NCBI GenBank assembly: GCA_049890215.1
Contig: JBMHBX010000031.1
Location: 1 to 64,000, forward strand
Origin: UBA685 sp049890215
GTDB taxonomy: Bacteria; Pseudomonadota; Alphaproteobacteria; Puniceispirillales; Puniceispirillaceae
Direction of reading: 5' to 3'
Length of the DNA: 64,000 nucleotides
Part shown: in pieces, positions 27,390 through 34,651 of the stretch
Layout: every line of letters begins with the position of its first letter
Numbering within the stretch: the first letter of the stretch is position 1
The notes under the pieces: model-generated
Seen by the model: the letters and a program-made list of their open reading frames with translations, nothing else
What the model was told of the DNA's origin: nothing
The model's database searches: none
Position numbers and translations under genes: made by a program

Positions 27390-28643
27390 TTAGTCCTGCC
27401 GTTGTGCGCTATATTTCAAAATAGGCTGTCCGACATGACGATTACGATTCATCATTTTCAAAAACACATCTCTGTCTGGTGCAAATTGCGCATAGACAGG
27501 TAAAAACGCGCCCCCAAGAGCTCTGGCCTCATAGCCGATAAAGCCTTGTTCAAATTGTGGCCTCTCAAGGCCTGTTAAATCATATTGTTGCAAGGCGCCT
27601 TCAACTTTTTGAATAAGCCGTTGCAATTGGCTTGTTGGCAATGTGCCATCAATCACAATCTTTTCCGTATCTAGCACAGCATGGGCATTCACAATCGCAC
27701 CTGCCAAAGCCACTGACGCCTCATCTGACCACTCATCGAACAAGGCCAGTATTTCCCCTGTCAAAGTCTGATAGCCATGCAAAGATTTGATCTCATGACC
27801 TTTGGCAGTCACTCTTTTTTCAAGATCACGAAGTGATGCCTTGGCAAGCAGTTGTTGCGGCGCTGCGTTCTCTTGTGCGGTGCCAATTGCCATGGACCCT
27901 ATCGCTGCTGCATTGCCTGAAAATCCTGATAATAATTTGCCGTTCATCACAATGCCGCCGCCAATAAATGTGCCAACATATAAATAAAGGAAATCATGTG
28001 AATGACGTTCACGATTCAACGATAATTCTGCCAAACAAGCCGCAGAGACATCATTCATCATTGATACAGGCAAATCAGTAAAGGCCGCAATTTCGGATGG
28101 CAAATCAATCTCTTGCCAGGCCTGCATCATCTGCACAGACGTCTCAAATTCATGAGACCAGCTTGCCAGAGCGCCAGGCGCCGCCAACCCGATACCAATC
28201 AGGCGCTCAGATTGCTCAGGGCTCAGAGCATTACGCATATCCGAAATCGCTTCTTTGATATCCGGCAATGTTTTCGCAGGTTCCGGGAAATCATGATAAC
28301 TTGTCTGGCGTTTGACAATAGAGCCATCAAACCCCATTAAAATCACATCCAAAGATCGCCGACCAATCTTGACCCCGACGGAAAACACACCTTCGGGGTT
28401 CAGCAATAATCCGGTGGAAGGTTTTCCCACTTTGCCACGTTGTTTTTCACCTGTGATGATATAGCCATCTTCGATCAGACGATTCACAATGACCGATATC
28501 GTTTGCGGGGTTAATTTTGTGACACGCGCCAGCTCTGCTTTGGCAATGCCGGGCTCCCGTCTGACTAAGGACAGAATAAGACGCTCATTATATTGCCCAA
28601 GTCCTATCTGGTTACTACCAAGTTCTTGCTTTGGTAATCTCAT
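27390..28643 (-). CDS. ROK-family transcriptional regulator
   Basis: A 417-residue ROK repressor-type protein. A winged helix-turn-helix covers about residues 20-80 (NERLILSLVRREPGIAKAELARVTKLTPQTISVIVNRLIEDGYI), then a sugar-kinase-like ROK fold (VGVKIGRRSLDVILMGFDG, IGIGLAAPGAL, and MNDVSAACLAEL with the ND pair). The cysteine-rich zinc motif that follows GH in NagC/Mlc-type members is absent (region NAAAIGSMAIGTAQENAAPQQ). It is encoded inside the ED operon between gap and zwf, so it is the likely operon regulator responding to a sugar or sugar phosphate. A 25-bp inverted repeat upstream of gap is a candidate site. Confidence 0.88.
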   Translation of the reverse strand: MRLPKQELGSNQIGLGQYNERLILSLVRREPGIAKAELARVTKLTPQTISVIVNRLIEDGYIITGEKQRGKVGKPSTGLLLNPEGVFSVGVKIGRRSLDVILMGFDGSIVKRQTSYHDFPEPAKTLPDIKEAISDMRNALSPEQSERLIGIGLAAPGALASWSHEFETSVQMMQAWQEIDLPSEIAAFTDLPVSMMNDVSAACLAELSLNRERHSHDFLYLYVGTFIGGGIVMNGKLLSGFSGNAAAIGSMAIGTAQENAAPQQLLAKASLRDLEKRVTAKGHEIKSLHGYQTLTGEILALFDEWSDEASVALAGAIVNAHAVLDTEKIVIDGTLPTSQLQRLIQKVEGALQQYDLTGLERPQFEQGFIGYEARALGGAFLPVYAQFAPDRDVFLKMMNRNRHVGQPILKYSAQRQD

Positions 28644-28688
28644 CTTTTGGCCCCGCTACTATATCCATTCACAAGGTGGCAAGCCACC

Positions 28689-29690
28689 TCATCCACTATG
28701 AGCCATATGCGCCGCCATATCGAGCATTCTGTTTGAAAAACCCCATTCATTATCATACCAGGACATCACACGCACCAACCCGTCTTCAGTCACAGCTGTC
28801 TGGTCAAGCGCCACAGTCGAAGAGTGACTATCATGATTGAAATCAATAGACACTAATGGCTTATCACTTACTGCCAATATCCCCTTCATAGGGCCGCTTG
28901 CGGCTTTGCTAAGCAAGTCGTTGACCTCATCAATAGATGTATCGCGATTTGGCACAAATTTCAGATCTATAACTGACACATTGGCTGTTGGCACACGAAT
29001 GGCTGACCCGTCAATCTTGCCAAGCAGCTCAGGCAACACAAGGCCAACCGCACGCGCTGCCCCTGTTGCTGTTGGCACCATTGATAAAGCAGCGGCTCTG
29101 GCTCTGCGTAAATCTTTATGCAAGCCATCTTGAAGACACTGATCCCCTGTATAGGCATGGACAGTTGTCATATAGCCTGTTTTGATACCAATCGCGTCAT
29201 GCAACACTTTGGCGACAGGTGCCAGACAATTTGTTGTGCAAGACGCATTCGAAATAATCTTATGATCATCTGTGATAAGGTCATGATTGACCCCATAGAC
29301 AGACGTGATATCTGCCTCTTTGCCAGGGGCCGATATCAGAACCTTTTTCACATCATCATGAAGATGCAAGGCGGCCTTATCTCTGCTTGTGAACAAGCCT
29401 GTACATTCCATAACCACATCAACGCCGCGCCAGTCGATCTTTGCAGGGTCACGTTCTGCGCTAAGACGGATATTATGACTGCCGACAACTAAATTGCCAT
29501 CTTGCACATGCGCTTCTGGCCGCAGACGGCCATGCACAGAGTCAAAATTCAATAAATGGCAATTTGTCTCAACATCACCTAAATCATTAATGGCAACAAA
29601 CTCAATATCCTGGCGTGCTTCTTCAACTGCGGCGCGTAAAACGGAACGACCGATACGACCAAAACCATTTAGTCCAACCTTTAACGACAT
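28689..29690 (-). CDS. gap: Glyceraldehyde-3-phosphate dehydrogenase, type I
   Basis: Converts glyceraldehyde-3-phosphate from KDPG cleavage to 1,3-bisphosphoglycerate, or works in reverse. The 333-residue protein has the NAD fold VGLNGFGRIGRSVLRAA with VAINDLGD (the Asp favours NAD), the active-site SNASCTTNCLAPV, the substrate loop AAALSMVPTATGAARAV and WYDNEWGFSNRM. ATG 29690 follows AGGAGAG at 4 nt; an ATG five codons upstream lacks a site. It is the first gene of the ED operon after a 112-bp spacer. Confidence 0.96.
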   Translation of the reverse strand: MSLKVGLNGFGRIGRSVLRAAVEEARQDIEFVAINDLGDVETNCHLLNFDSVHGRLRPEAHVQDGNLVVGSHNIRLSAERDPAKIDWRGVDVVMECTGLFTSRDKAALHLHDDVKKVLISAPGKEADITSVYGVNHDLITDDHKIISNASCTTNCLAPVAKVLHDAIGIKTGYMTTVHAYTGDQCLQDGLHKDLRRARAAALSMVPTATGAARAVGLVLPELLGKIDGSAIRVPTANVSVIDLKFVPNRDTSIDEVNDLLSKAASGPMKGILAVSDKPLVSIDFNHDSHSSTVALDQTAVTEDGLVRVMSWYDNEWGFSNRMLDMAAHMAHSG

Positions 29691-29714
29691 GTTGCTCTCC
29701 TGCATTTGGCGGAT

Positions 29715-29739
29715 TTAATAAATAACTCTGATTTATTAA
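29715..29739. promoter_or_regulatory. Inverted repeat upstream of gap, candidate ROK-regulator operator
   Basis: TTAATAAAT-AACTCTG-ATTTATTAA is a perfect 9-bp inverted repeat with a 7-nt spacer, 25 nt before the gap ATG. A/T-rich TTATTT/AAATAA half-sites are known for NagC/Mlc-like ROK repressors. Its place at the head of the operon that contains a ROK gene makes it a good candidate operator. Binding is inferred. Confidence 0.5.
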
Positions 29740-29802
29740 TTAATCTAGCACAACAAATCAACTCTTTTTTTACACTCCATGTTCTAAAGTACAAACAAAA
29801 GG

Positions 29803-30564
29803 TTAGGCGTTATAATCAGCAATTTCCTTTGCCAATGCTTTTTTCAGGATATAAAGCTCTGCGGTTGCCACCACAAGATCAAAGCCTTCATCGCGGCGAA
29901 TGGCACTGCCTGCCCCGCCTGAGCAGAAAATCCCTGCCTTTTTGCCTGCCTGCTTTGTCTTGTTCAATATATGGCTAATGGCCTCTTCCAGCTCAGCATG
30001 TGTGTGCTCAGGACCAGGGGCAAGGCCAAGAGTCAGTGCCAAATCTGTTGGCCCGACAAAGACACCATCCAAACCATCTACATTGACAATTTCTTCGACA
30101 TTCTCAAGACCTTCTCTGGTCTCAATCATCGCTAATTTGATGATGGTATCATTGGCATGTTTGGCATAATCAGCGCCTGCATAATTAAACACACGCGCTG
30201 TTGCAAAAGACCGCCCGCCTTCTGGCGGATATCGTGTTGCGTCAACAAATCGAATGGCATCTTCTTTATTATTCACCAAAGGGCAGATCACACCATAGGC
30301 GCCATAATCAAGTGATTTCATCGTGATCTCTGGCACATTGCCCGGCAGACGCACCATAGGTGTTGCCTCAGTCGCAGAGATTGCCTGCATAAATCCCATC
30401 AGATTATGCACATCACTCGCACCATGCTGAAGATCCACCACAACTGCATCAAAACCAGACGCGCCAACTGTCTCAGCGATCACAGTTGACTCCGTGGCTA
30501 TCCATCCACAAAAGGCTGTTTTACCCTGCGCCCATAATGTTTTCACCCTGCTATCGCGCATCAT
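29803..30564 (-). CDS. HpcH/HpaI-family aldolase
   Basis: A 253-residue class II (metal-dependent) aldolase of the HpcH/HpaI/GarL family. These cleave 4-hydroxy-2-oxo acids such as 2-keto-3-deoxy sugar acids to pyruvate plus an aldehyde. Motifs are VVDLQHGASD with the catalytic His, an Arg in MVRLPG, metal ligands Glu in MIETREGLENV and Asp in VFVGPTDLA, and a C-terminal GFDLVVATAE. It lies upstream of gap on the same strand with a 112-bp gap that may hold the gap promoter. A pyruvate-forming role would complement the ED operon. Confidence 0.87.
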   Translation of the reverse strand: MMRDSRVKTLWAQGKTAFCGWIATESTVIAETVGASGFDAVVVDLQHGASDVHNLMGFMQAISATEATPMVRLPGNVPEITMKSLDYGAYGVICPLVNNKEDAIRFVDATRYPPEGGRSFATARVFNYAGADYAKHANDTIIKLAMIETREGLENVEEIVNVDGLDGVFVGPTDLALTLGLAPGPEHTHAELEEAISHILNKTKQAGKKAGIFCSGGAGSAIRRDEGFDLVVATAELYILKKALAKEIADYNA

Positions 30565-30640
30565 TCACTCTCCCCTGACTATCTGCCATTATATCTGCCA
30601 TTATATTAGCCTATCATTTGACAACAAACGGCAAAAGACT

Positions 30641-31510
30641 TTATCGCGAAAGCGCTGTAATCAACGCCTCCAGATTATGTTCATACATAGCAAGATAACT
30701 TGTCGCCGGCCCGCCTCTGACTGACAAGGCATCAGAATAAAGACGCCCGCCAATCTCAATCCCTGTCTCGGAGGCAATTTGCGCAATCAGGCTGTCATTT
30801 GTGATATTTTCAACAAATAACGCCTTTGCTTTGACGCTCTGAAGATAATCAATTAACGCAGCTAATTCTCTGGCAGATGGTTCAGCGTCTGTATCTATCC
30901 CCACAGGCGCCAAAAATTGCATCCCATAGGCATCAGCCAAATAACCAAAAGCATCATGAGCCGTGACCACAACCTGTTCTTCTTGCCCCAGACGGGCAAG
31001 GGCGTCTTTCGCGTATTTATCAAGCGCCTGTAATCTGTCTTTATACGCAGCAGAACGTGCAAGATAGCCTTCTTTATTCTTGGCATCGTAACGCACCAAT
31101 GCCTTGGTAATAGCCTCTATATATAACAACCCGTTTGATAAAGAATTCCAGGCATGAGGATCTATCTGCCCTTCTACCATCAAAGGCGTAACTGCCTCAG
31201 TCGCTGTGATAACCTCAGCCTTTGTGCCGGAATTTTCAATCAAATCAGCTATCCATGTCTCAAACCCAAGACCATTGATAAAGATCATGTCAGCTTGAGT
31301 CACCGAAACCGCATCAGACGCATTTGGCATATAAAGATGCGCATCTGCATCCGGGCCAACGATGGTGGTCACCTCAGCATCATCACCTGCGATTTGGGTA
31401 ACCATATCCCCCAAAATAGAAAAGCTGGCAACGATCTTCACCTTTGCCATAGCCTGTGATGAGATAGCGATCATCAAAGCTGATACAGCAATGCTCATAT
31501 ATGGTTTCAT
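30641..31510 (-). CDS. Metal ABC transporter substrate-binding protein (ZnuA/MntC class), under B12 riboswitch
   Basis: A 289-residue periplasmic cluster A-I binding protein. A signal peptide covers about residues 1-22 (AVSALMIAISSQAMA). The four metal ligands of the family are in place: His58 (DADAHLY), His119 (IDPHAWN), His185 (VTAHDAF) and Asp260 (LYSDALS). There is no His-rich loop of the kind seen in many ZnuA proteins. ATG 31510 follows AGTAGGA at 6 nt. It is the last gene of riboswitch, small membrane protein, ATPase, permease, binding protein. The family carries Zn or Mn; the cobalamin riboswitch suggests cobalt here (inference). Confidence 0.88.
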   Translation of the reverse strand: MKPYMSIAVSALMIAISSQAMAKVKIVASFSILGDMVTQIAGDDAEVTTIVGPDADAHLYMPNASDAVSVTQADMIFINGLGFETWIADLIENSGTKAEVITATEAVTPLMVEGQIDPHAWNSLSNGLLYIEAITKALVRYDAKNKEGYLARSAAYKDRLQALDKYAKDALARLGQEEQVVVTAHDAFGYLADAYGMQFLAPVGIDTDAEPSARELAALIDYLQSVKAKALFVENITNDSLIAQIASETGIEIGGRLYSDALSVRGGPATSYLAMYEHNLEALITALSR

Positions 31511-31532
31511 AATTAATCCTACTTCACTTACC

Positions 31533-32384
31533 TCATGATTGTTTTTTGGCCTGAAAAAGACCAAGGGGAGAGAGTATCAGACTTGCGATAAACATGGCAC
31601 CTGCAACCAATACAATGGCCGGTCCTGTTGGCACATCAGCCAGATAAAAAGACAGGACAAGGCCTGCCCAACAGCTGAGAAAAGCCAATAAGAAAGTCAG
31701 CACAAGATAACCTGTGATGGTTTTTACCCAATAACGCGCGGTGGTCGCAGGCAAAATCATCAAACCAACCGCCATCAATGTGCCAAGTGACTTAAAGGCC
31801 GCGATTAAATTTAAGACAAGCAAGAACATAAACCACTGAGACATAAGGCCCGGATATTTGAACTGGCTTTCAAAAAACAAAGGATCAATGGTGGCAACAA
31901 TTAACGGGCGCAACAAGACAGCAAAACTTGCCAAAGTCACAGTCGCTGTTACCCCGATTAAGATAAGAGTCTCATCATCAATGCCAAGTGTTGATCCAAA
32001 TAAGAAGCTTTTTAACGGTATGGCTGACCCTGCCGCAGACAGAATAAAAATACCAAGTGCAAGAGATATCAAATAGAGCGAAGCAAGAGACGCATCTTCT
32101 TTAATCAGCGTGCGCCTTGCCAATAAGGAGGTCAAAAACGCCACAATCACGCCCGCTATCATGCCACCGATGATCATAGATAAGACAGATAAGCCCCCCA
32201 CCACAAAGGCAATCACAATACCAGGCACAATGGCATGCGCCATCGCCTCTCCTGCCAATGATAAGCGTCTTAACACCAAAAAGGCGCCAACCGGTGCGAT
32301 AGATAAGCTCAACACAGATGTTGCGAGCAACGCACGCCTCATAAAGGCAAATTCAAGGAACGAAAAAGAGAGCATCTCTGTCAT
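31533..32384 (-). CDS. Metal ABC transporter permease (ZnuB/MntB class)
   Basis: A 283-residue inner-membrane permease of the ABC-3 family with about eight helices. Family segments include APVGAFLVLRRLSLAGEAMAHAIVPGIV and LGTLMAVGLMILPATTARYW. The ATG overlaps the ATPase stop by 4 nt, and the binding-protein ATG follows 22 nt after its own stop, so the three are translated as a unit. It forms the channel for the metal delivered by the 30641-31510 product. Confidence 0.9.
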   Translation of the reverse strand: MTEMLSFSFLEFAFMRRALLATSVLSLSIAPVGAFLVLRRLSLAGEAMAHAIVPGIVIAFVVGGLSVLSMIIGGMIAGVIVAFLTSLLARRTLIKEDASLASLYLISLALGIFILSAAGSAIPLKSFLFGSTLGIDDETLILIGVTATVTLASFAVLLRPLIVATIDPLFFESQFKYPGLMSQWFMFLLVLNLIAAFKSLGTLMAVGLMILPATTARYWVKTITGYLVLTFLLAFLSCWAGLVLSFYLADVPTGPAIVLVAGAMFIASLILSPLGLFQAKKQS

Positions 32385-33118
32385 GACACCCGCTCCACAT
32401 AGGCGCTAAGCCACTCAGCCTGCGTTTTTGACAGATACCCATAATCAATCAGAGTTTGTGGGCGCAGCACCAAAGGCGTCTCACCGAACAATGCCTGCCC
32501 ACCTCCCACCAGCAGAACCTTGTCACACAGCCCTTTCACGACAGACAGATCATGCAAAACAATGAATAAGCCGCGCCCTTCAGCACGCCAGTTTTTAATA
32601 ATCTCAATCAAATTAGATTGTGTCGACTGGTCAATCGCCGTGAAAGGCTCATCCAGCAGGATAAAAGGCGCATCCTGCACAATCGCTCTTGCAAAAAAAC
32701 AACGTTGTAATTGTCCGGAAGAACATTCAAATAACGGCCTGTCAGCCATATGTTCCAGATTGGTCTGCTCAAGCGCTTTTTGAACAAGCGCCTGTTTGGC
32801 AGAATCAATATGCGCCCAAAAGCCAAGCCCGTGCCAGGCGCCCATGGCAACCAAATCACGCACTCTTACCGGAAACTGCCCGTCAAATTGGGTGCGCTGG
32901 CCCAGATAAGCCCGTTTTGGCGGTGTCTCATCCTGCCATGAAATACTGCCAGATAAGGGCTCATGCAGGCCAAGCAGTGATTTGATCAAAGTCGATTTTC
33001 CTGCCCCATTATGCCCTATCACAGCGCAAATCTCGCCTTGTTTGACGGAAAAAGACAGATTTTCAACCAATGGCGTTTGACCATAGCCAATTGCCAGAGA
33101 CTCACATGTTACGATCAT
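32381..33118 (-). CDS. Metal ABC transporter ATP-binding protein (ZnuC/MntA class)
   Basis: A 245-residue ATPase. Walker A is GHNGAGKST, the Q-loop region AYLGQRTQFDGQFP, the signature CSSGQLQRCFFARA (a variant of LSGGQ), Walker B FILLDEP, and the switch His in IVLHD. ATG 33118 is close to the first conserved strand. A TTG at 33136, with GAGG 6 nt upstream in the small gene's stop region, is a credible alternative. It follows the 48-codon membrane-protein gene by 26 nt and overlaps the permease by 4 nt. Confidence 0.9.
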   Translation of the reverse strand: MIVTCESLAIGYGQTPLVENLSFSVKQGEICAVIGHNGAGKSTLIKSLLGLHEPLSGSISWQDETPPKRAYLGQRTQFDGQFPVRVRDLVAMGAWHGLGFWAHIDSAKQALVQKALEQTNLEHMADRPLFECSSGQLQRCFFARAIVQDAPFILLDEPFTAIDQSTQSNLIEIIKNWRAEGRGLFIVLHDLSVVKGLCDKVLLVGGGQALFGETPLVLRPQTLIDYGYLSKTQAEWLSAYVERVS

Positions 33119-33144
33119 GATGTTACTCGCGCGCAAGCTCGCCC

Positions 33145-33291
33145 TCAGGCGATGATAAATCCTATCGCTGACCACATAATAATGGCCGCAAACGCAACAA
33201 ATAACAGATTATGAAAGATACTGGTTGAGGTGATGTTCACCTCTGGGATAGACAGGCCGCGCTCTTTGCGCGCCGAAGATGAATAAGCCAT
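33145..33291 (-). CDS. 48-residue single-span membrane protein between the B12 riboswitch and the metal ABC genes
   Basis: A short gene found by reading the sequence downstream of the riboswitch. ATG 33291 is preceded at 6 nt by GGAG (an earlier ATG at 33303 has none) and the TGA is at 33145-33147. The product begins MAYSSSARKERGLSIPEV, then NITSTSIFHN, and ends in one strong hydrophobic helix of about 20 residues (LLFVAFAAIIMWSAIGFIIA) at the very C-terminus. Size and placement recall small cobalt-transport partners such as CbtB or CbiN, but the C-terminal His motif of CbtB is missing. I cannot name a family. Confidence 0.65.
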   Translation of the reverse strand: MAYSSSARKERGLSIPEVNITSTSIFHNLLFVAFAAIIMWSAIGFIIA

Positions 33292-33342
33292 CTGATACTC
33301 CATATGAGGACACCCGCCTCACACTAGGGTTTACATATCATT

Positions 33343-33520
33343 GGCAGGTCTTCTGGCTTATGGTTATCGATGGTCTATCGCCTTCCCAGATATAAGCGCC
33401 CGATAATGGGCTTATTTTCCAGTGGCATGTGATAGATATCAACCATACACAGTTGCGGGTACAGCTCCAGATTTGAGTCCTGATGGATACATCTCACTGG
33501 ATTCTCTATTATACTTTGGC
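33343..33520 (-). promoter_or_regulatory. Cobalamin (adenosylcobalamin) riboswitch
   Basis: On the minus strand the conserved blocks occur in the right order: AGAGAATCCAGTGAG (about 33510-33495), CCCGCAACTGTG (33459-33448), the B12-box-type GCCACTGG (33426-33419), GGGAAGGCG, and the closing AAGCCAGAAGACCTGCC (33359-33343). The leader then runs 51 nt to the start of the 48-codon gene. A TGAGG/CCTCA hairpin and an ATATG/CATAT pairing could mask the GGAG ribosome site, suggesting translational control. The 5' boundary is approximate. It should switch off the metal ABC operon when B12 is plentiful. Confidence 0.92.
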
Positions 33521-33624
33521 CTTTGGCCTCCGTCACCAATAGCGATACTCTATCAATGGATAAGTGAGGCGTCAACCACTCAAAACACAAGGCTGTCATG
33601 CATTGCAAGCCCTTGGCTTGGCTA

Positions 33625-33975
33625 TCACTTTGCGCGCAATTCGTCTGCCGGATAACAAGCTTCAATCGCAGCGCTTGCAATCACGCTGACAGTGCCATTT
33701 TCAGCATCCAGAACATTTTGACCACCATGCACCACACGCACAACGGCGCGACCACGCGGCAATTTGGCAGCCACCTCTTCAGCCTTCACCGCCTCAGGTT
33801 GCTGAACACCAATTGTGACATTCACCACCATCTTTTCATGGTCAAGACCAAGAGACTTGAACAAAACCAAAGAGCTGTGGCGTATCGCATCATCAACCGC
33901 CCGACACGCAGCCTTTGTATAATCTTCCCCATAGAGGTCAGTGCCCATACCCATTTCCAATATCAGACGCTTCAT
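33625..33975 (-). CDS. Lin0512-family protein, second copy
   Basis: A 116-residue protein of the uncharacterised Lin0512 family. The start MKRLILEMGMGTDLYGEDYTKAACRAVDDAI, VNVTIGVQQPE and the GRAVVRVVHGG and VSVIASAAIEA segments mirror the neighbour at 33972-34349, so the two are tandem paralogues. Its ATG overlaps that gene's stop by 4 nt. It ends about 100 nt before the riboswitch. Function unknown; a small alpha/beta fold that may form a hetero-oligomer with its partner is a guess. Confidence 0.78.
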   Translation of the reverse strand: MKRLILEMGMGTDLYGEDYTKAACRAVDDAIRHSSLVLFKSLGLDHEKMVVNVTIGVQQPEAVKAEEVAAKLPRGRAVVRVVHGGQNVLDAENGTVSVIASAAIEACYPADELRAK

Positions 33976-34349
33976 GACACGCCTCCTGCGGCAGGCAAAT
34001 CAAATGAGACGATAATCGCAGCCTGTGCCATCACAGTCACCTGCGGCTCACCAGAGCTGTTTTTGGCAGCCGGCTTTGGGATATCAAGGCCACCTTTGAC
34101 AGCCTTGACAGTTACCTGACCATAAGGGAACACAGATTTCACAACCTCAGGATCAACCAATTCCGGCTTTTGCACGGCAATTTCCACATCCACAATCATA
34201 GCCTCACGCGGCAAATCAAAGGCATCTGCCACTGTCAGGCTATTACGCCACAGGGCATTTTCCACTGCGCGTCTTGCGGCATCACTGTAATTGGCGCGGC
34301 GCAAAGAGCTACCCATACCAAGCTCAAGCGCTATTCTCTTCTTCGGCAT
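33972..34349 (-). CDS. Lin0512-family protein, first copy
   Basis: A 125-residue Lin0512-family protein. It begins MPKKRIALELGMGSSLRRANYSDAARRAVENAL and has VDVEIAVQKPELVDPE and GQVTVKAVKGGLDIP, with a C-terminal extension of about 20 residues beyond the partner's pattern. ATG 34349 lies 6 nt after GGAGGG. The frame stays open upstream through the tRNA gene, but that extension is not credible. It lies 73 nt downstream of tRNA-Gly and is coupled to the second copy. Confidence 0.78.
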   Translation of the reverse strand: MPKKRIALELGMGSSLRRANYSDAARRAVENALWRNSLTVADAFDLPREAMIVDVEIAVQKPELVDPEVVKSVFPYGQVTVKAVKGGLDIPKPAAKNSSGEPQVTVMAQAAIIVSFDLPAAGGVS

Positions 34350-34422
34350 GTAAGACCCTCCGCCGCAAATAAATTCAGATGAAGTAATAGTGGACAGGCA
34401 AGGCAAATTTGCCTCTGATATC

Positions 34423-34498
34423 TGGAGCGGGCGACGAGATTCGAACTCGCGACCCTCAGCTTGGGAAGCTGATGCTCTACCAACTGAGCTACACCCGC
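34423..34498 (-). tRNA. tRNA-Gly (anticodon CCC)
   Basis: A 76-nt cloverleaf on the minus strand. The acceptor arm GCGGGTG pairs with CGCCCGC (one G-T wobble). The D arm is GCTC...GAGC and the anticodon stem TCAGC/GCTGA with loop TTCCCAA, giving anticodon CCC. The T arm contains the invariant GTTCGAATC. Discriminator U and CCA are encoded. Confidence 0.97.
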
Positions 34499-34594
34499 AA
34501 AACAAAAACCATCCTGACTATACCACAGAAACCGAACAGATATAGTTTTTTATCACAAGCCATATCAAGACTGCGTGAAGGTTCAAAAAAAGCG

Positions 34595-34622
34595 CAAAAA
34601 AAGAGGCAGGTCCCCCTGCCCC
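34595..34622 (-). terminator. Intrinsic terminator of the BMP transporter operon
   Basis: On the minus strand GGCAGG-GGGA-CCTGCC (34620-34605) is followed by TCTTTTTTT (to about 34595). It stands 32 nt after the stop of the substrate-binding protein gene and separates it from tRNA-Gly. Confidence 0.8.
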
Positions 34623-34651
34623 TTTATCATATATTATCTTATGATAATGGA

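Noticed and set aside
33119..33175. GTG start at 33175 for the metal ABC ATPase
   Set aside because: It would lie inside the 48-codon gene and add residues (basic, not conserved) ahead of the first beta strand.
33145..33291. Calling the 48-residue protein CbtB
   Set aside because: Context and size fit, but the C-terminal histidine motif of CbtB is missing and the helix is at the C-terminal end.
34350..34505. N-terminal extension of the first Lin0512 gene
   Set aside because: The open frame runs through the tRNA-Gly gene; the ATG at 34349 has a good ribosome site and begins the conserved part.
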